A stretch of 64,000 nt of DNA. It comes from Candidatus Zhuqueibacterota bacterium. Its GTDB lineage: Bacteria; Zhuqueibacterota; Zhuqueibacteria; Zhuqueibacterales; Zhuqueibacteraceae. The translations under genes and the position numbers were made by a program. The notes under the pieces are model-generated. The model was not told where the DNA came from. It searched no databases and saw nothing but the letters and a program-made list of their open reading frames with translations. Of the stretch, positions 15,547-24,337 are shown piece by piece (positions within the stretch are counted from its first letter, which is position 1; the number at the start of each line of letters is the position of its first letter). Location: positions 1 to 64,000 of the forward strand of contig JAKEEU010000438.1 of NCBI GenBank assembly GCA_022616415.1. The letters run 5' to 3'.

Positions 15547-17685
15547 ATGCGCCATCTCTTGAGTTCCGAATACATTCCCTTCGGCTCGCAATATTACCGC
15601 GCCCCCTCACCATCACCTGAGGATTGGGAAACTGATTTGAAGAATTTTGCCGGCCTCGGCTTCAATATGGTGAAATTCTGGGTGCAGTGGCGATGGAATC
15701 ATCCCGCCGAGGATGAGTTTTATTTTGATGATATCGACCGCTTGATGGAGATCGCGCACCGCTACAAACTCAAGGTGATGCTCAACACGATATTCGATGT
15801 TGCACCGGCATGGATTTATAAAAAGTATCCTGATGCTTCGATGTTGACGCTGGACGGCAGACGCATCGGCCCGCAAACGCAACCGCATCGGCAAATCGGC
15901 GGACTCGGCTTGTGCTTTAATCACACCGAGGCGATGGAACATTGCTTCCGGTTTTTGCGCGAGACGATTAAACGTTACAAAAATCATCCGGCGCTGGAGA
16001 TGTGGAACCTCGGCAGCGAGCCGGAATTGACCAGCAGCATGGCCGAAATGCGGTTGTACGCTGATAACGCTGAGAAGATGGGCGACATGCTGTGCTACTG
16101 CGGCCGCTGCCAACACGCTTTCAAAAAATGGCTCGGCACGAAATATGGCAGCATCGCTCAATTGAATATCGCTTGGAACCGAAACTATCACGCGTTCGAT
16201 GAGGTCGAAGTCCCGAGGACGCGCAATACGTTTAACGACATGATCGACTGGCGCATGTTTTTTGTGCATACCCTCGGTGAGAACGTCAAGCGCCGATTTG
16301 AAGTGGCGAAAGAAGAGGATCAAGGCAAGCATCCGTTGCTGTGCCATCATGTCTTCATTCAGGGATTTCCGGTGACTTCGACTGCGAATGATCCGTGGAA
16401 TCTCGGGCGATATGGCGACCTTCATGCCATTACCCAGATGGATGATCCCATGATGGTTGACGTCGTGCGTTCCTGCGCCAAAAACAAACCGGTGATGTGC
16501 GCCGAAATGCTCATGCTCTTCGGCTACACGCTGGATTTGCCGAAGCCGATTGACCTCAACGACATCAAACGCTTTGTGTTTACCGGCATCGCCGCGAATC
16601 TAAAGGGTTGCATCTTTTGGCAATATCGTCCGGAGATTCTTGGCCGCGAAGCGCCGGCGTGGGGACTCACCCATCTCGATGGCTCGCCCACGCCATGGCT
16701 GCAATCTTTTGCCGAGGTGAATGGGGTCGTCCGGAAAAACGCCGCGTTTCTGCTCGATGCCGCGCCGCAGAAGGCGGAAATCGCTTTGCTCTACAATCCC
16801 GAGAATCAGATCTTCGCGTGGGCAGCGACCGGCAACGAGAAAACCGCAACGAATTCGCTTCTCGGCGTGCACAAGGCGCTTTATCGCCGAAATTTCAAAA
16901 TTGATCTCATTCATCCAAATGAATTGGATCATGGTATATTACAAAACTACAAAGTTGTGTATGTGCCGTTTCCTTATTATCTCAGCGGGAAAATGTGCCA
17001 TGCGCTTGAAGCGTGGGTGAAGGCTGGCGGAACGTTAATTGGCGAAAGCTACTTTGCCGGCTGGCACGTCGAACGCGGCCATCATCAAACCCTTGTGCCG
17101 GGTTATGGCTTGCACAAGGTATTCAAAGCTCGTCAAGGCGTGGTCGCGCCGCCGGAGGCAAACGGCAGGGTCGAAATTGAAATTGCCAAAGATCTGCCTT
17201 TCATCAAAAAAGGCGAAAAGGCTGATGGCGCAATGGTCAAGGAAACATTTTTTGTTGAAGGCGCGGAAGTGTTGGCGCGATTTTCGGCTGGCGAACCGGC
17301 CATCACGTATGCCGATTATGGCAAAGGCAAGGCGATTCTCATCGGCTCATATCTCGGTCTCCCTTATTATCAAAATGAATGCGAAGCGAATGCCGGGCTG
17401 ATCGCCAGTTTGGTTGATTTCGCCGCAACGATCGAACGACCGAAAGTCCTCGGCAATGCCAAAATCCGCGTTGATACTTTAATCGCGCCCAATCATCAGG
17501 TGATGCTCATTGCTCAAAATCTCGAGCCCACTGCTGTTGCGGCCTCTGTTTTTCTGCCCCTGCAAAATCACAAAGAAATGACAGAGCAATTCACCAATGA
17601 AAAGATCCCCCTGATTCCGCATCAAGACGGCGCGATGATGACAATGAGCTTTGCGCCAAAGGAGGTCAAAGTCTTTCGTGTTTAA
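15547..17685 (+). CDS. GH42 beta-galactosidase
   Basis: The 712-residue enzyme shows the GH42 barrel: VKFWVQWRWNHPAEDEFYFD, the acid/base Glu in MWNLGSEPELT (near residue 158), a Cys cluster CYCGRCQHAFKKWL that is typical of the family's zinc site, and the probable nucleophile Glu in CAEMLMLFGYTL (near residue 320). A glutamine-amidotransferase-like trimerisation domain follows (VVYVPFPYYLSGKMCHALE) and then a small beta domain. No signal peptide is present, so it likely cleaves imported beta-galactosides or arabinosides in the cytoplasm. It starts a tight block with the MFS and GH92 genes. Confidence 0.85.
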   Translation: MRHLLSSEYIPFGSQYYRAPSPSPEDWETDLKNFAGLGFNMVKFWVQWRWNHPAEDEFYFDDIDRLMEIAHRYKLKVMLNTIFDVAPAWIYKKYPDASMLTLDGRRIGPQTQPHRQIGGLGLCFNHTEAMEHCFRFLRETIKRYKNHPALEMWNLGSEPELTSSMAEMRLYADNAEKMGDMLCYCGRCQHAFKKWLGTKYGSIAQLNIAWNRNYHAFDEVEVPRTRNTFNDMIDWRMFFVHTLGENVKRRFEVAKEEDQGKHPLLCHHVFIQGFPVTSTANDPWNLGRYGDLHAITQMDDPMMVDVVRSCAKNKPVMCAEMLMLFGYTLDLPKPIDLNDIKRFVFTGIAANLKGCIFWQYRPEILGREAPAWGLTHLDGSPTPWLQSFAEVNGVVRKNAAFLLDAAPQKAEIALLYNPENQIFAWAATGNEKTATNSLLGVHKALYRRNFKIDLIHPNELDHGILQNYKVVYVPFPYYLSGKMCHALEAWVKAGGTLIGESYFAGWHVERGHHQTLVPGYGLHKVFKARQGVVAPPEANGRVEIEIAKDLPFIKKGEKADGAMVKETFFVEGAEVLARFSAGEPAITYADYGKGKAILIGSYLGLPYYQNECEANAGLIASLVDFAATIERPKVLGNAKIRVDTLIAPNHQVMLIAQNLEPTAVAASVFLPLQNHKEMTEQFTNEKIPLIPHQDGAMMTMSFAPKEVKVFRV

Positions 17686-18970
17686 TCGGTTTTTGCGATC
17701 CTCGGAGCCGCAGCGCCCTTTCTTAAAATGGAATTTTGTCGCGAATGTTTGCGATGGTGCCATCTTCTCGCTGGCGATGAGTTTTGTTTCGCTGCAAACC
17801 GTGCTTCCCGTTTTCGTGAAAAAGATCGGCGGCAGCAACGTTGCGGTCGGACTTATTCCCGTTCTTTGGACGGTTGGATTCAATTTCCCGCAGATTTTCA
17901 TTGCCAACTTCACGCAGCGATTTGCGCGCAAAAATAAGCTGGTGCTGACCACGGCGATGGTGCAACGCACGCCCTGGCTGCTGCTCGCCTTGCTTTCATT
18001 TTTCCTTGTCGCCAGGACAAATACGGAAATCGGATTGCTGCTCTTTTTCAGCGTGTTTGCCCTGGCCGCAATTGGCGGCAGCATCAATCTGCCGGTGTGG
18101 TTCGATTTGGTGGCAAAGATCACTCCGGTCGATTTGCGCGGGCGGCTGTTTGGCGTGCGGCAGGTTCTTGGCGCCATGCTCGGCGTCTTCGGCGGTTGGG
18201 TGGTGACGAAGGTGTTGGCGGCGGTCGCATATCCCGCAAGTTTTGCCCTACTGTTTCTGCTCGCTTTCATCACGATGATGGTGTCGTACATTTTTCTGGC
18301 GATTTTAAAGGAAGAAAACGGCGCGCGGCCGGAAAAGCAAGTTTCATACAAAAGCTATTTGCGCAGCCTGCCAAGAATTCTGAGACAGCAACACAACTAT
18401 CGCAACTTTCTCATTGCCGATGCTCTGCTCATCACCGCGACCATGGCCAGCGCATTTTACACCGTCAGCGCGCTGGAAAAATTCTCGCTCGCCGATGCTC
18501 ATGCCGGAACTTTCATCATCGTGATGATGACCAGCATGATGGCCGGCAATCTGTTCTTTGGCTACCTGGCCGATCATTTCGGACACCGATTGAATTTGTT
18601 GCTGGCCGCCATTGTCACTGCCGGCACCTGTTTGACTGCGCTGCTCGCGCCAACTGTTGAGATTTATTTGCTGGTGTTTGCCGGCGCGGCATTCACGATT
18701 GGATTGACCGGCATTTCACGACTGCCGATCATCACCGAGTTTTGCTCGAATGCAGAGCGGCCCACGTATATTGCCTTGACGAATATGATCACTTCGCCGT
18801 TCGTGCTTTCCGGCCTCGCCGGCGGGTGGCTGGCAAATCGCTTTGGTTATGACACGGTTTTCATCATCGCCACAATTTTGGCGCTCGCTTCGGCGGTTTG
18901 GCTGGCGCAAAAAGTCGAGGAGCCCAGAAAACTAAATTTCAGCACAGTTGTGCGATACGAGGCTCAATAG
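17678..18970 (+). CDS. MFS transporter
   Basis: The product of about 430 residues is a 12-helix major facilitator family permease, with segments such as GLIPVLWTVGFNFPQIF, LLLALLSFFLVA, the loop DLRGRLFGVRQVLG, and C-terminal helices ending LALASAVWLAQKVEEP. I prefer GTG 17678, 12 bp after GGAGG inside the end of the GH42 gene (8-bp overlap); TTG 17651 is possible. Overlap with GH42 and the GH92 gene 12 bp downstream suggest it imports the oligosaccharide or sugar these enzymes handle. Confidence 0.85.
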   Translation: MFNRFLRSSEPQRPFLKWNFVANVCDGAIFSLAMSFVSLQTVLPVFVKKIGGSNVAVGLIPVLWTVGFNFPQIFIANFTQRFARKNKLVLTTAMVQRTPWLLLALLSFFLVARTNTEIGLLLFFSVFALAAIGGSINLPVWFDLVAKITPVDLRGRLFGVRQVLGAMLGVFGGWVVTKVLAAVAYPASFALLFLLAFITMMVSYIFLAILKEENGARPEKQVSYKSYLRSLPRILRQQHNYRNFLIADALLITATMASAFYTVSALEKFSLADAHAGTFIIVMMTSMMAGNLFFGYLADHFGHRLNLLLAAIVTAGTCLTALLAPTVEIYLLVFAGAAFTIGLTGISRLPIITEFCSNAERPTYIALTNMITSPFVLSGLAGGWLANRFGYDTVFIIATILALASAVWLAQKVEEPRKLNFSTVVRYEAQ

Positions 18971-18982
18971 CGCGAGAGGATT

Positions 18983-21184
18983 GTGAAGCGCGTGATAAAA
19001 AAGATTAGAATCTATCTTCCGGTTATCATTTTTGCCGTAACCTATGCCAAAGCTTTGGCGCAGGACGTGACCGAATATGTGAATCCCTTCATCGGCACGG
19101 TAAACGGCGGCAATACTTTTCCTGGCGCCGTGCTTCCGTGGGGCATGGTGTCGGTGAGTCCACACAACGCTGTTGGCGCACCGTCGGGCTACTTGCATGG
19201 CGAGAAATTTTTTTATGGCTTCGGTCACATTCATCTCAGCGGCACCGGTTGCGCTGATCTCGGCAGCATCATCCTCACGGCTTCGCGCGGAGAAATCGGC
19301 CCCGCGCCGGAAGCCTACAAATGCACTTACACGGCCGAACAGGCAACGCCAGGATTTTACTCGGTGCGATTGCAAGAACCGGAGATTCGCGCCGAGGTGA
19401 CGGCGACGATACGCTGCGGCCTCACGCGATTTACTTCTCTTCGCAATGACAAGATCAACATTCTCATTGACGCCGGACGCAGTCTGAGCTTGCTCGGCGG
19501 TGGTTCGATCACGATTTGCTCCAAAACCGAAGTCGAAGGCTACAATATCGGCGGAGGATTCTGCGGCGAGGCGAATCGGCATCGCGTTTACTTTGTGGCG
19601 CAATTTAGCGAGCCGGCGATCGCCAACGGCACCTGGATGCACAACCGGCTGGCTCAGAAAACCTCGGCTGCTGTCCAAGATTCCGCGATTGGCGCATGGT
19701 TTCGTTTCGCAACTACGGCCAACAAATCCATCAGCGTGAAAGTCGGCATCTCGTACGTGAGCATCGAAAATGCGCGGTTGAATTTGGACGCCGAAATTCC
19801 TGATTGGGACTTCGAGCGCATTAAAACCGAAGCGCGAATGGCTTGGCAGAACGAGCTTTCAAGAATTCGCGTCGAAGACGGATCGCGCCAGGAGCTGATC
19901 AAGTTCTACACCGCGCTCTACCATACGTTGATTCATCCGAATCGCATCAGCGATGTGAACGGCGAATACCCGTTGATGGGACGCACGGGCACAGGCAAAT
20001 ACATTGGCCGCGATCGTTATACGGTCTTTTCGCTATGGGATACTTATCGCACGCTGCATCCTTTTCTCACGTTGGTTTATCCCGAGCGCCAATCCGCCAT
20101 TATTCAAACCATGATCGACATGTACCGAGAATCCGGATGGCTGCCGAAGTGGGAGCTGGCGGCCAACGAAACTCACCTGATGGTCGGTGATCCGGCGGTT
20201 CCGGTGATTGCGGATACCTACGTGAAAGGCATCAATGATTTCGATGTTCATGCCGCTTATGAGGCGATGAAAAAGCCAGCGGACTCCACGACCAATAACA
20301 CCGCACCGCCGATTCGCGCCGGATACCATCAGTACCTGCAGTATCATTATATTCCTTTCGAGCAGGATACCACCGAAGCATGGTGGGTATGGGGGCCGGT
20401 TTCAACGACGTTGGAATATTGCTTTGCCGATTGGGCTCTCGCGCAGATGGCCAACAAGTTGGGAAAGACCTCGGACGCCGAAGAATTTGCCCGGCGCTCT
20501 CATTATTATGAAAATCTCTTTGATCCGAAGACGCAGTTCATGCGTCCGCGGCTGAAGAATGGCGGCTGGCTGGCGAATTTTGATCCATTGCAAACCGAAG
20601 GCTCAGGAACTTGGTCAGGCTCCGGCGGGCCTGGATATGTCGAGGGCAACGCCTGGAACTACACTTGGTTTGTGCCTCATGATATCGCGGGATTAATCGA
20701 TCTATTCGGCGGGAAAGCGGCGTTTGTTCAAAAATTGCAAGACTGCTTCGACAATGGACAGTTCACGATCACAAATGAACCCGACATCGCCTATCCGTAT
20801 CTCTTCACCTACATTCCTGGAGAAGAGCATCGCACCCAGCGCCGCGTGCGTGAAATCATGAACCAGCAATTCAGTGCCGCACCGGCAGGACTTCCAGGGA
20901 ATGATGATGCCGGAAGCATTTCAGGTTGGTTCGTTTTTTCCGCGCTGGGATTTTATCCCGCTTGTCCGGCGTCGGAAACTTATCAGCTCGGTATTCCGCT
21001 GTTCAGAAAAGCAACGATCAGGTTGAATAACCAGTATTATTCCGGCAAAGAATTCATTATAGAAACGCGCGGCCAGCTTTCAACGAATTTGGTTAAAAGT
21101 GTGAAATTGAACGGCAGAAGATTGCAACAATATCAAATCAAGCATCGGCAAATTGTTGCCGGAGGAAGACTCGTGTTTGAGTAA
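18983..21184 (+). CDS. GH92 alpha-mannosidase, exported
   Basis: The 733-residue protein has a signal peptide (IRIYLPVIIFAVTYAKALA) and the full GH92 pattern: YVNPFIGTVNGGNTFPGAV at the mature N-terminus, GFGHIHLSGTGCADLG, SLWDTYRTLHPFLTL, EGNAWNYTWFVPHD, and the late motif PGNDDAGSISGWFVFSALGF. These are calcium-dependent exo-mannosidases, often alpha-1,2. GTG 18983 follows GAGAGGA. It would trim mannose from N-glycan or mannan fragments outside the cytoplasm, with the MFS permease upstream as a possible uptake route. Confidence 0.9.
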   Translation: MKRVIKKIRIYLPVIIFAVTYAKALAQDVTEYVNPFIGTVNGGNTFPGAVLPWGMVSVSPHNAVGAPSGYLHGEKFFYGFGHIHLSGTGCADLGSIILTASRGEIGPAPEAYKCTYTAEQATPGFYSVRLQEPEIRAEVTATIRCGLTRFTSLRNDKINILIDAGRSLSLLGGGSITICSKTEVEGYNIGGGFCGEANRHRVYFVAQFSEPAIANGTWMHNRLAQKTSAAVQDSAIGAWFRFATTANKSISVKVGISYVSIENARLNLDAEIPDWDFERIKTEARMAWQNELSRIRVEDGSRQELIKFYTALYHTLIHPNRISDVNGEYPLMGRTGTGKYIGRDRYTVFSLWDTYRTLHPFLTLVYPERQSAIIQTMIDMYRESGWLPKWELAANETHLMVGDPAVPVIADTYVKGINDFDVHAAYEAMKKPADSTTNNTAPPIRAGYHQYLQYHYIPFEQDTTEAWWVWGPVSTTLEYCFADWALAQMANKLGKTSDAEEFARRSHYYENLFDPKTQFMRPRLKNGGWLANFDPLQTEGSGTWSGSGGPGYVEGNAWNYTWFVPHDIAGLIDLFGGKAAFVQKLQDCFDNGQFTITNEPDIAYPYLFTYIPGEEHRTQRRVREIMNQQFSAAPAGLPGNDDAGSISGWFVFSALGFYPACPASETYQLGIPLFRKATIRLNNQYYSGKEFIIETRGQLSTNLVKSVKLNGRRLQQYQIKHRQIVAGGRLVFE

Positions 21185-21223
21185 CCCGGTCCGCCAGAAT
21201 GGAAATCTTGAAAGATTCCATTG

Positions 21224-22111
21224 ATGCCCACAAAAATTCTTTTAGACACCGACATTGGCAGCGACATCGACGACGCCGTCTGTCTGGCCTATCTCCTCGC
21301 CAATCCTCAATGCGAGTTGCTGGGAATCACGACCGTCACCGGCGAAGCTGAGAAACGCGCCATGATGGCGAGTGCGCTCTGTACAGTTGCCGGCAAAAAG
21401 ATTCCGATTTTCCCGGGCGCTGAGCAACCCCTGCTCGTTCCGCAAAAGCAAACGCAGGCGCAACAGGCCATCGCTTTGGGAAAATGGGAACACGACAAGA
21501 ATTTCCCGCGTGGCCAAGCCGTGGAATTCCTGCGGCAAACAATCCGCGCTCATCCTGGCGAAATTATTCTTTTGACCATTGGCCCATTAACCAACATCGG
21601 ACTTCTTTTCAGTGTCGATCCGGAGATTTCCTCACTCTTGAAGGGTTTGGTGATGATGTGCGGGCGCTTCACCAATCGCGTGCAGGGAAATTACGGCCCG
21701 TTGGAGTGGAATGCCATCGGCGATCCGCACGCCACGGCCATTGTCTATCGCGCCAATGTTCGCCAGCATCGTTCCATTGGTTTGGAGGTCACCACCCGCG
21801 TGAACATGAGCGCGGAAGAATTTCGCAAAAAATTTCGGCAGATCGAATTGTTTCAACCGGTTTTGGATTTTGGGGAAATTTGGTTTCAACAATGGCCCGG
21901 CACAACGTTTCACGATCCGCTCGCCGCGGCAACGATTTTTGACGATCGGCTTTGCACGTTTGAGAAGGGAACGGTGGAAGTGGAAACCAGCGGTAAAAAA
22001 TCCAAGGGCATGTTGTTTTGGCAAGCCTGCGGCGCGGAAGCGAAGCATGAAATTGCACTTGAAGTAAATAGCGCGCGATTCTTCAAACATTTTCTTTCGG
22101 TGTTTCATTAA
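21224..22111 (+). CDS. Inosine-uridine-preferring nucleoside hydrolase family protein
   Basis: The 295-residue product begins with the Asp cluster LLDTDIGSDIDDAVCLAYLL, which binds calcium and ribose in nucleoside hydrolases, and also shows ILLTIGPLTNIGLL and the late FHDPLAAATIF with its Asp. It hydrolyses the N-glycosidic bond of ribonucleosides, giving base and ribose, which would feed RbsD and ribokinase earlier in the island. A TTG at 21221 is directly before the chosen ATG. The next gene starts one base after its stop codon. Confidence 0.87.
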   Translation: MPTKILLDTDIGSDIDDAVCLAYLLANPQCELLGITTVTGEAEKRAMMASALCTVAGKKIPIFPGAEQPLLVPQKQTQAQQAIALGKWEHDKNFPRGQAVEFLRQTIRAHPGEIILLTIGPLTNIGLLFSVDPEISSLLKGLVMMCGRFTNRVQGNYGPLEWNAIGDPHATAIVYRANVRQHRSIGLEVTTRVNMSAEEFRKKFRQIELFQPVLDFGEIWFQQWPGTTFHDPLAAATIFDDRLCTFEKGTVEVETSGKKSKGMLFWQACGAEAKHEIALEVNSARFFKHFLSVFH

Positions 22112-22112
22112 A

Positions 22113-23453
22113 ATGAAAAGCACGAAAAGACATATATCCGTTGCGTTGTTTCTATCCGTTGGCGTTTTTGTTTTCGGTTTGAGCTGCAGCAAAAGAAACG
22201 ATCAAGCCGAAGACAAAGCCACCGTCACCTTTTGGCACAGCTTCGTCGCCTCAACGATTCCTTCTTTAGAAGAATTGATCAAGAAATTTGAAGCCGAACA
22301 CCCCGACATTCTAATCAAGGCCCAGTATGTGCCTACCGGTGATGCGCTTGTGCAGAAATTGATCACGGCCATTCAAAGCCAGACCGCGCCGGATATTTCG
22401 TGGATTCATGCGGATTTTTTGGACAAGCTCGTCGAAGCGGCCGCCATTTATCGCATGGAGGAATTCATCAAAGACCCGAATGGCTTGACTGATGAAGAGA
22501 TCAACGATATTTTCCCGCCCCTATTGCAAGCGGCCTCATGGCGGGATACCCTCTATGCGCTGCCGATGGAAGCAACTTCTTTGGCGCTGTTGTACAATAA
22601 GGAACTTTTTCGCCAAGCCGGTCTTGATCCCGATCATCCACCGCAAAACTGGGAAGAGTTGCGCGAGTTTGCGAAAAAGCTGACGATTGATAAAAACGGT
22701 GACGGCAAATTCGACCAGCATGGATTCCTGGTGCCGGTGTTTCCCGCTTCGGGCGATTTGAATATCTGGATGATTCTGCAATGGACGCCGTTTTTGTGGC
22801 AAGCCGGTGGTTACGAAATCAATCCCGAACAAACCGAGGTGCTCTTCAACAGCGAGGCCGGTGTGCAAGCTTTGACGCTGTGGAAGAACATGTATGAAGA
22901 GCTTGGCATGCGCACCTTCTCCATGGCGCACGATATGGCTTTTGCTTCGCAGCATCTCGCGATGGTGTTGGATGGCCCGTGGAATCTGCCGCGCTATCGC
23001 GAGCTGAAAAACGTCGATTGGGCGGTTGCTCCGCTTCCCGCTGGTCCGGTGAAACGCGCCACGTATCTCGCCGGCGAGCATCTTGCCATTTTCAAACAAA
23101 GCCGGCATCCGCATGCTGCATGGATGTTTGTCAAATGGATTCTTCAGCCTGAGATTCAAGCGATGTTCTCGATGAAGTCCGGCTATCTGTCGGTGCGGCG
23201 TTCGGTGCTGGAGCGAAAAGATTATCAGGATTTTCTTGCCAGTGATCCCGCGTTGAAAGCGTTTGTGGATCAAATGCAGTGGGGACAAAGCCGGCGCCCC
23301 ATCGATGTTCACCGCATCGAAATCAATCGCTACCTCGCGGAGGCCATCGAAAAGGCAACGCTGGGAAAGATGGATCCGAAAGTCGCGTTGAATGAAGCGA
23401 TGGCAAAATCGAATCAATTGCTGCAATCGGTGTTAAAAAAGCAAGTGAACTAG
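22113..23453 (+). CDS. ABC-type sugar-binding lipoprotein (extracellular solute-binding family 1)
   Basis: The 446-residue protein has a lipoprotein-like N-terminus (VGVFVFGLSCSKRN, Cys near residue 25; the lipobox is imperfect) followed by a periplasmic binding fold: ATVTFWHSFVASTIPSLEEL, GLSYNKELF-like LALLYNKELFRQAGLDPD, and LAGEHLAIFKQSRHPHAAW. It resembles binding proteins for oligosaccharides or glycerol 3-phosphate. No permease or ATPase genes are in the window, so its transporter partners are elsewhere. It starts one base after the nucleoside hydrolase gene. Confidence 0.85.
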   Translation: MKSTKRHISVALFLSVGVFVFGLSCSKRNDQAEDKATVTFWHSFVASTIPSLEELIKKFEAEHPDILIKAQYVPTGDALVQKLITAIQSQTAPDISWIHADFLDKLVEAAAIYRMEEFIKDPNGLTDEEINDIFPPLLQAASWRDTLYALPMEATSLALLYNKELFRQAGLDPDHPPQNWEELREFAKKLTIDKNGDGKFDQHGFLVPVFPASGDLNIWMILQWTPFLWQAGGYEINPEQTEVLFNSEAGVQALTLWKNMYEELGMRTFSMAHDMAFASQHLAMVLDGPWNLPRYRELKNVDWAVAPLPAGPVKRATYLAGEHLAIFKQSRHPHAAWMFVKWILQPEIQAMFSMKSGYLSVRRSVLERKDYQDFLASDPALKAFVDQMQWGQSRRPIDVHRIEINRYLAEAIEKATLGKMDPKVALNEAMAKSNQLLQSVLKKQVN

Positions 23454-23477
23454 AATGTCAGCCCGCTTCACACAAGC

Positions 23478-24299
23478 ATGATACCGATAGAAACAAAACG
23501 TCCGACACCCGATCTTGAGCTAAATGCCGTGTTACATGAACTTGTGACGAGCATCCAGGCTATCTTGGGCAATAACTTCATCGCCGCTTATCTACACGGC
23601 TCTTTTGCACTTGGTGATTGGGATGCCCACAGCGATGTTGATTTCTTGGTCGCTATCGAGCATGAAGTATCCGAGGCGGATTTGTCGGCGTTGCAAGCAA
23701 TGCACGCTAGAATCTACGACCTTGATTCCACCTGGGCAAAGCATCTTGAGGGATCATACTTTCCAAAAGCAACCCTAAGACGCGACGATCAGACAAGAGC
23801 ACCGCTTCTATATCTTGACAATACAAGCCGAGAGCTGGTCAGATCGAACCATGACAATACGTTGGTCGCTCGCTGGGTCGTGCGAGAATGTGGGATCACT
23901 TTGGCAGGTCCTGATCCACGCAGGCTGATCGAGCCTATATTGGCAGATGCTTTGCAACAGGAAGTCTTGGCGACCATGCACGACTGGGCAAAAGATATTT
24001 TTGCTGATCGCTACCAAATAAATAATCAGTGGGCGCAGCCGTTTGTAGTCCTGAGTTATTGCCGTATGCTCCATACGCTTCAAACTGGAAGAGTCGAATC
24101 AAAGCCAGCGGGCGCACAGTGGGCGAAAGGCGCATTGGATAGTTGTTGGGCTGGTCTCATTCAGCGCGCATGGGAAGAACGGTCAAATCCATCTCTAAAA
24201 GTGCGGCAGAAAGCCGATCAAGATGATTTCAAGCGCACCTTGAACTTTATCAAATACGCCCTTGCTGTAAGTCGGCAATATGAAAACCTCAAATCGTAA
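23478..24299 (+). CDS. Nucleotidyltransferase of the AadA/DUF4111 type
   Basis: The 273-residue protein carries the nucleotidyltransferase signature GSFALGDWDAHSDVDFLVAI (residues 42-61) with two catalytic Asp residues, and a helical C-terminal domain (about 170-265) like that of aminoglycoside adenylyltransferases. Such genes are widespread in environmental genomes and often have unknown substrates, so antibiotic resistance should not be assumed. It lies 24 bp after the binding-protein gene and before the xylanases, probably in one transcript, with no functional link that I can see. Confidence 0.72.
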   Translation: MIPIETKRPTPDLELNAVLHELVTSIQAILGNNFIAAYLHGSFALGDWDAHSDVDFLVAIEHEVSEADLSALQAMHARIYDLDSTWAKHLEGSYFPKATLRRDDQTRAPLLYLDNTSRELVRSNHDNTLVARWVVRECGITLAGPDPRRLIEPILADALQQEVLATMHDWAKDIFADRYQINNQWAQPFVVLSYCRMLHTLQTGRVESKPAGAQWAKGALDSCWAGLIQRAWEERSNPSLKVRQKADQDDFKRTLNFIKYALAVSRQYENLKS

Positions 24300-24337
24300 T
24301 TCGCCGGCTTGCCTCGGGCTGCACGCGCCTCGATACC

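Noticed and set aside
23478..24299. Aminoglycoside resistance gene
   Set aside because: The nucleotidyltransferase motif is clear, but such proteins are common in environmental genomes with unknown substrates, and there is no mobile element or other resistance gene around it.
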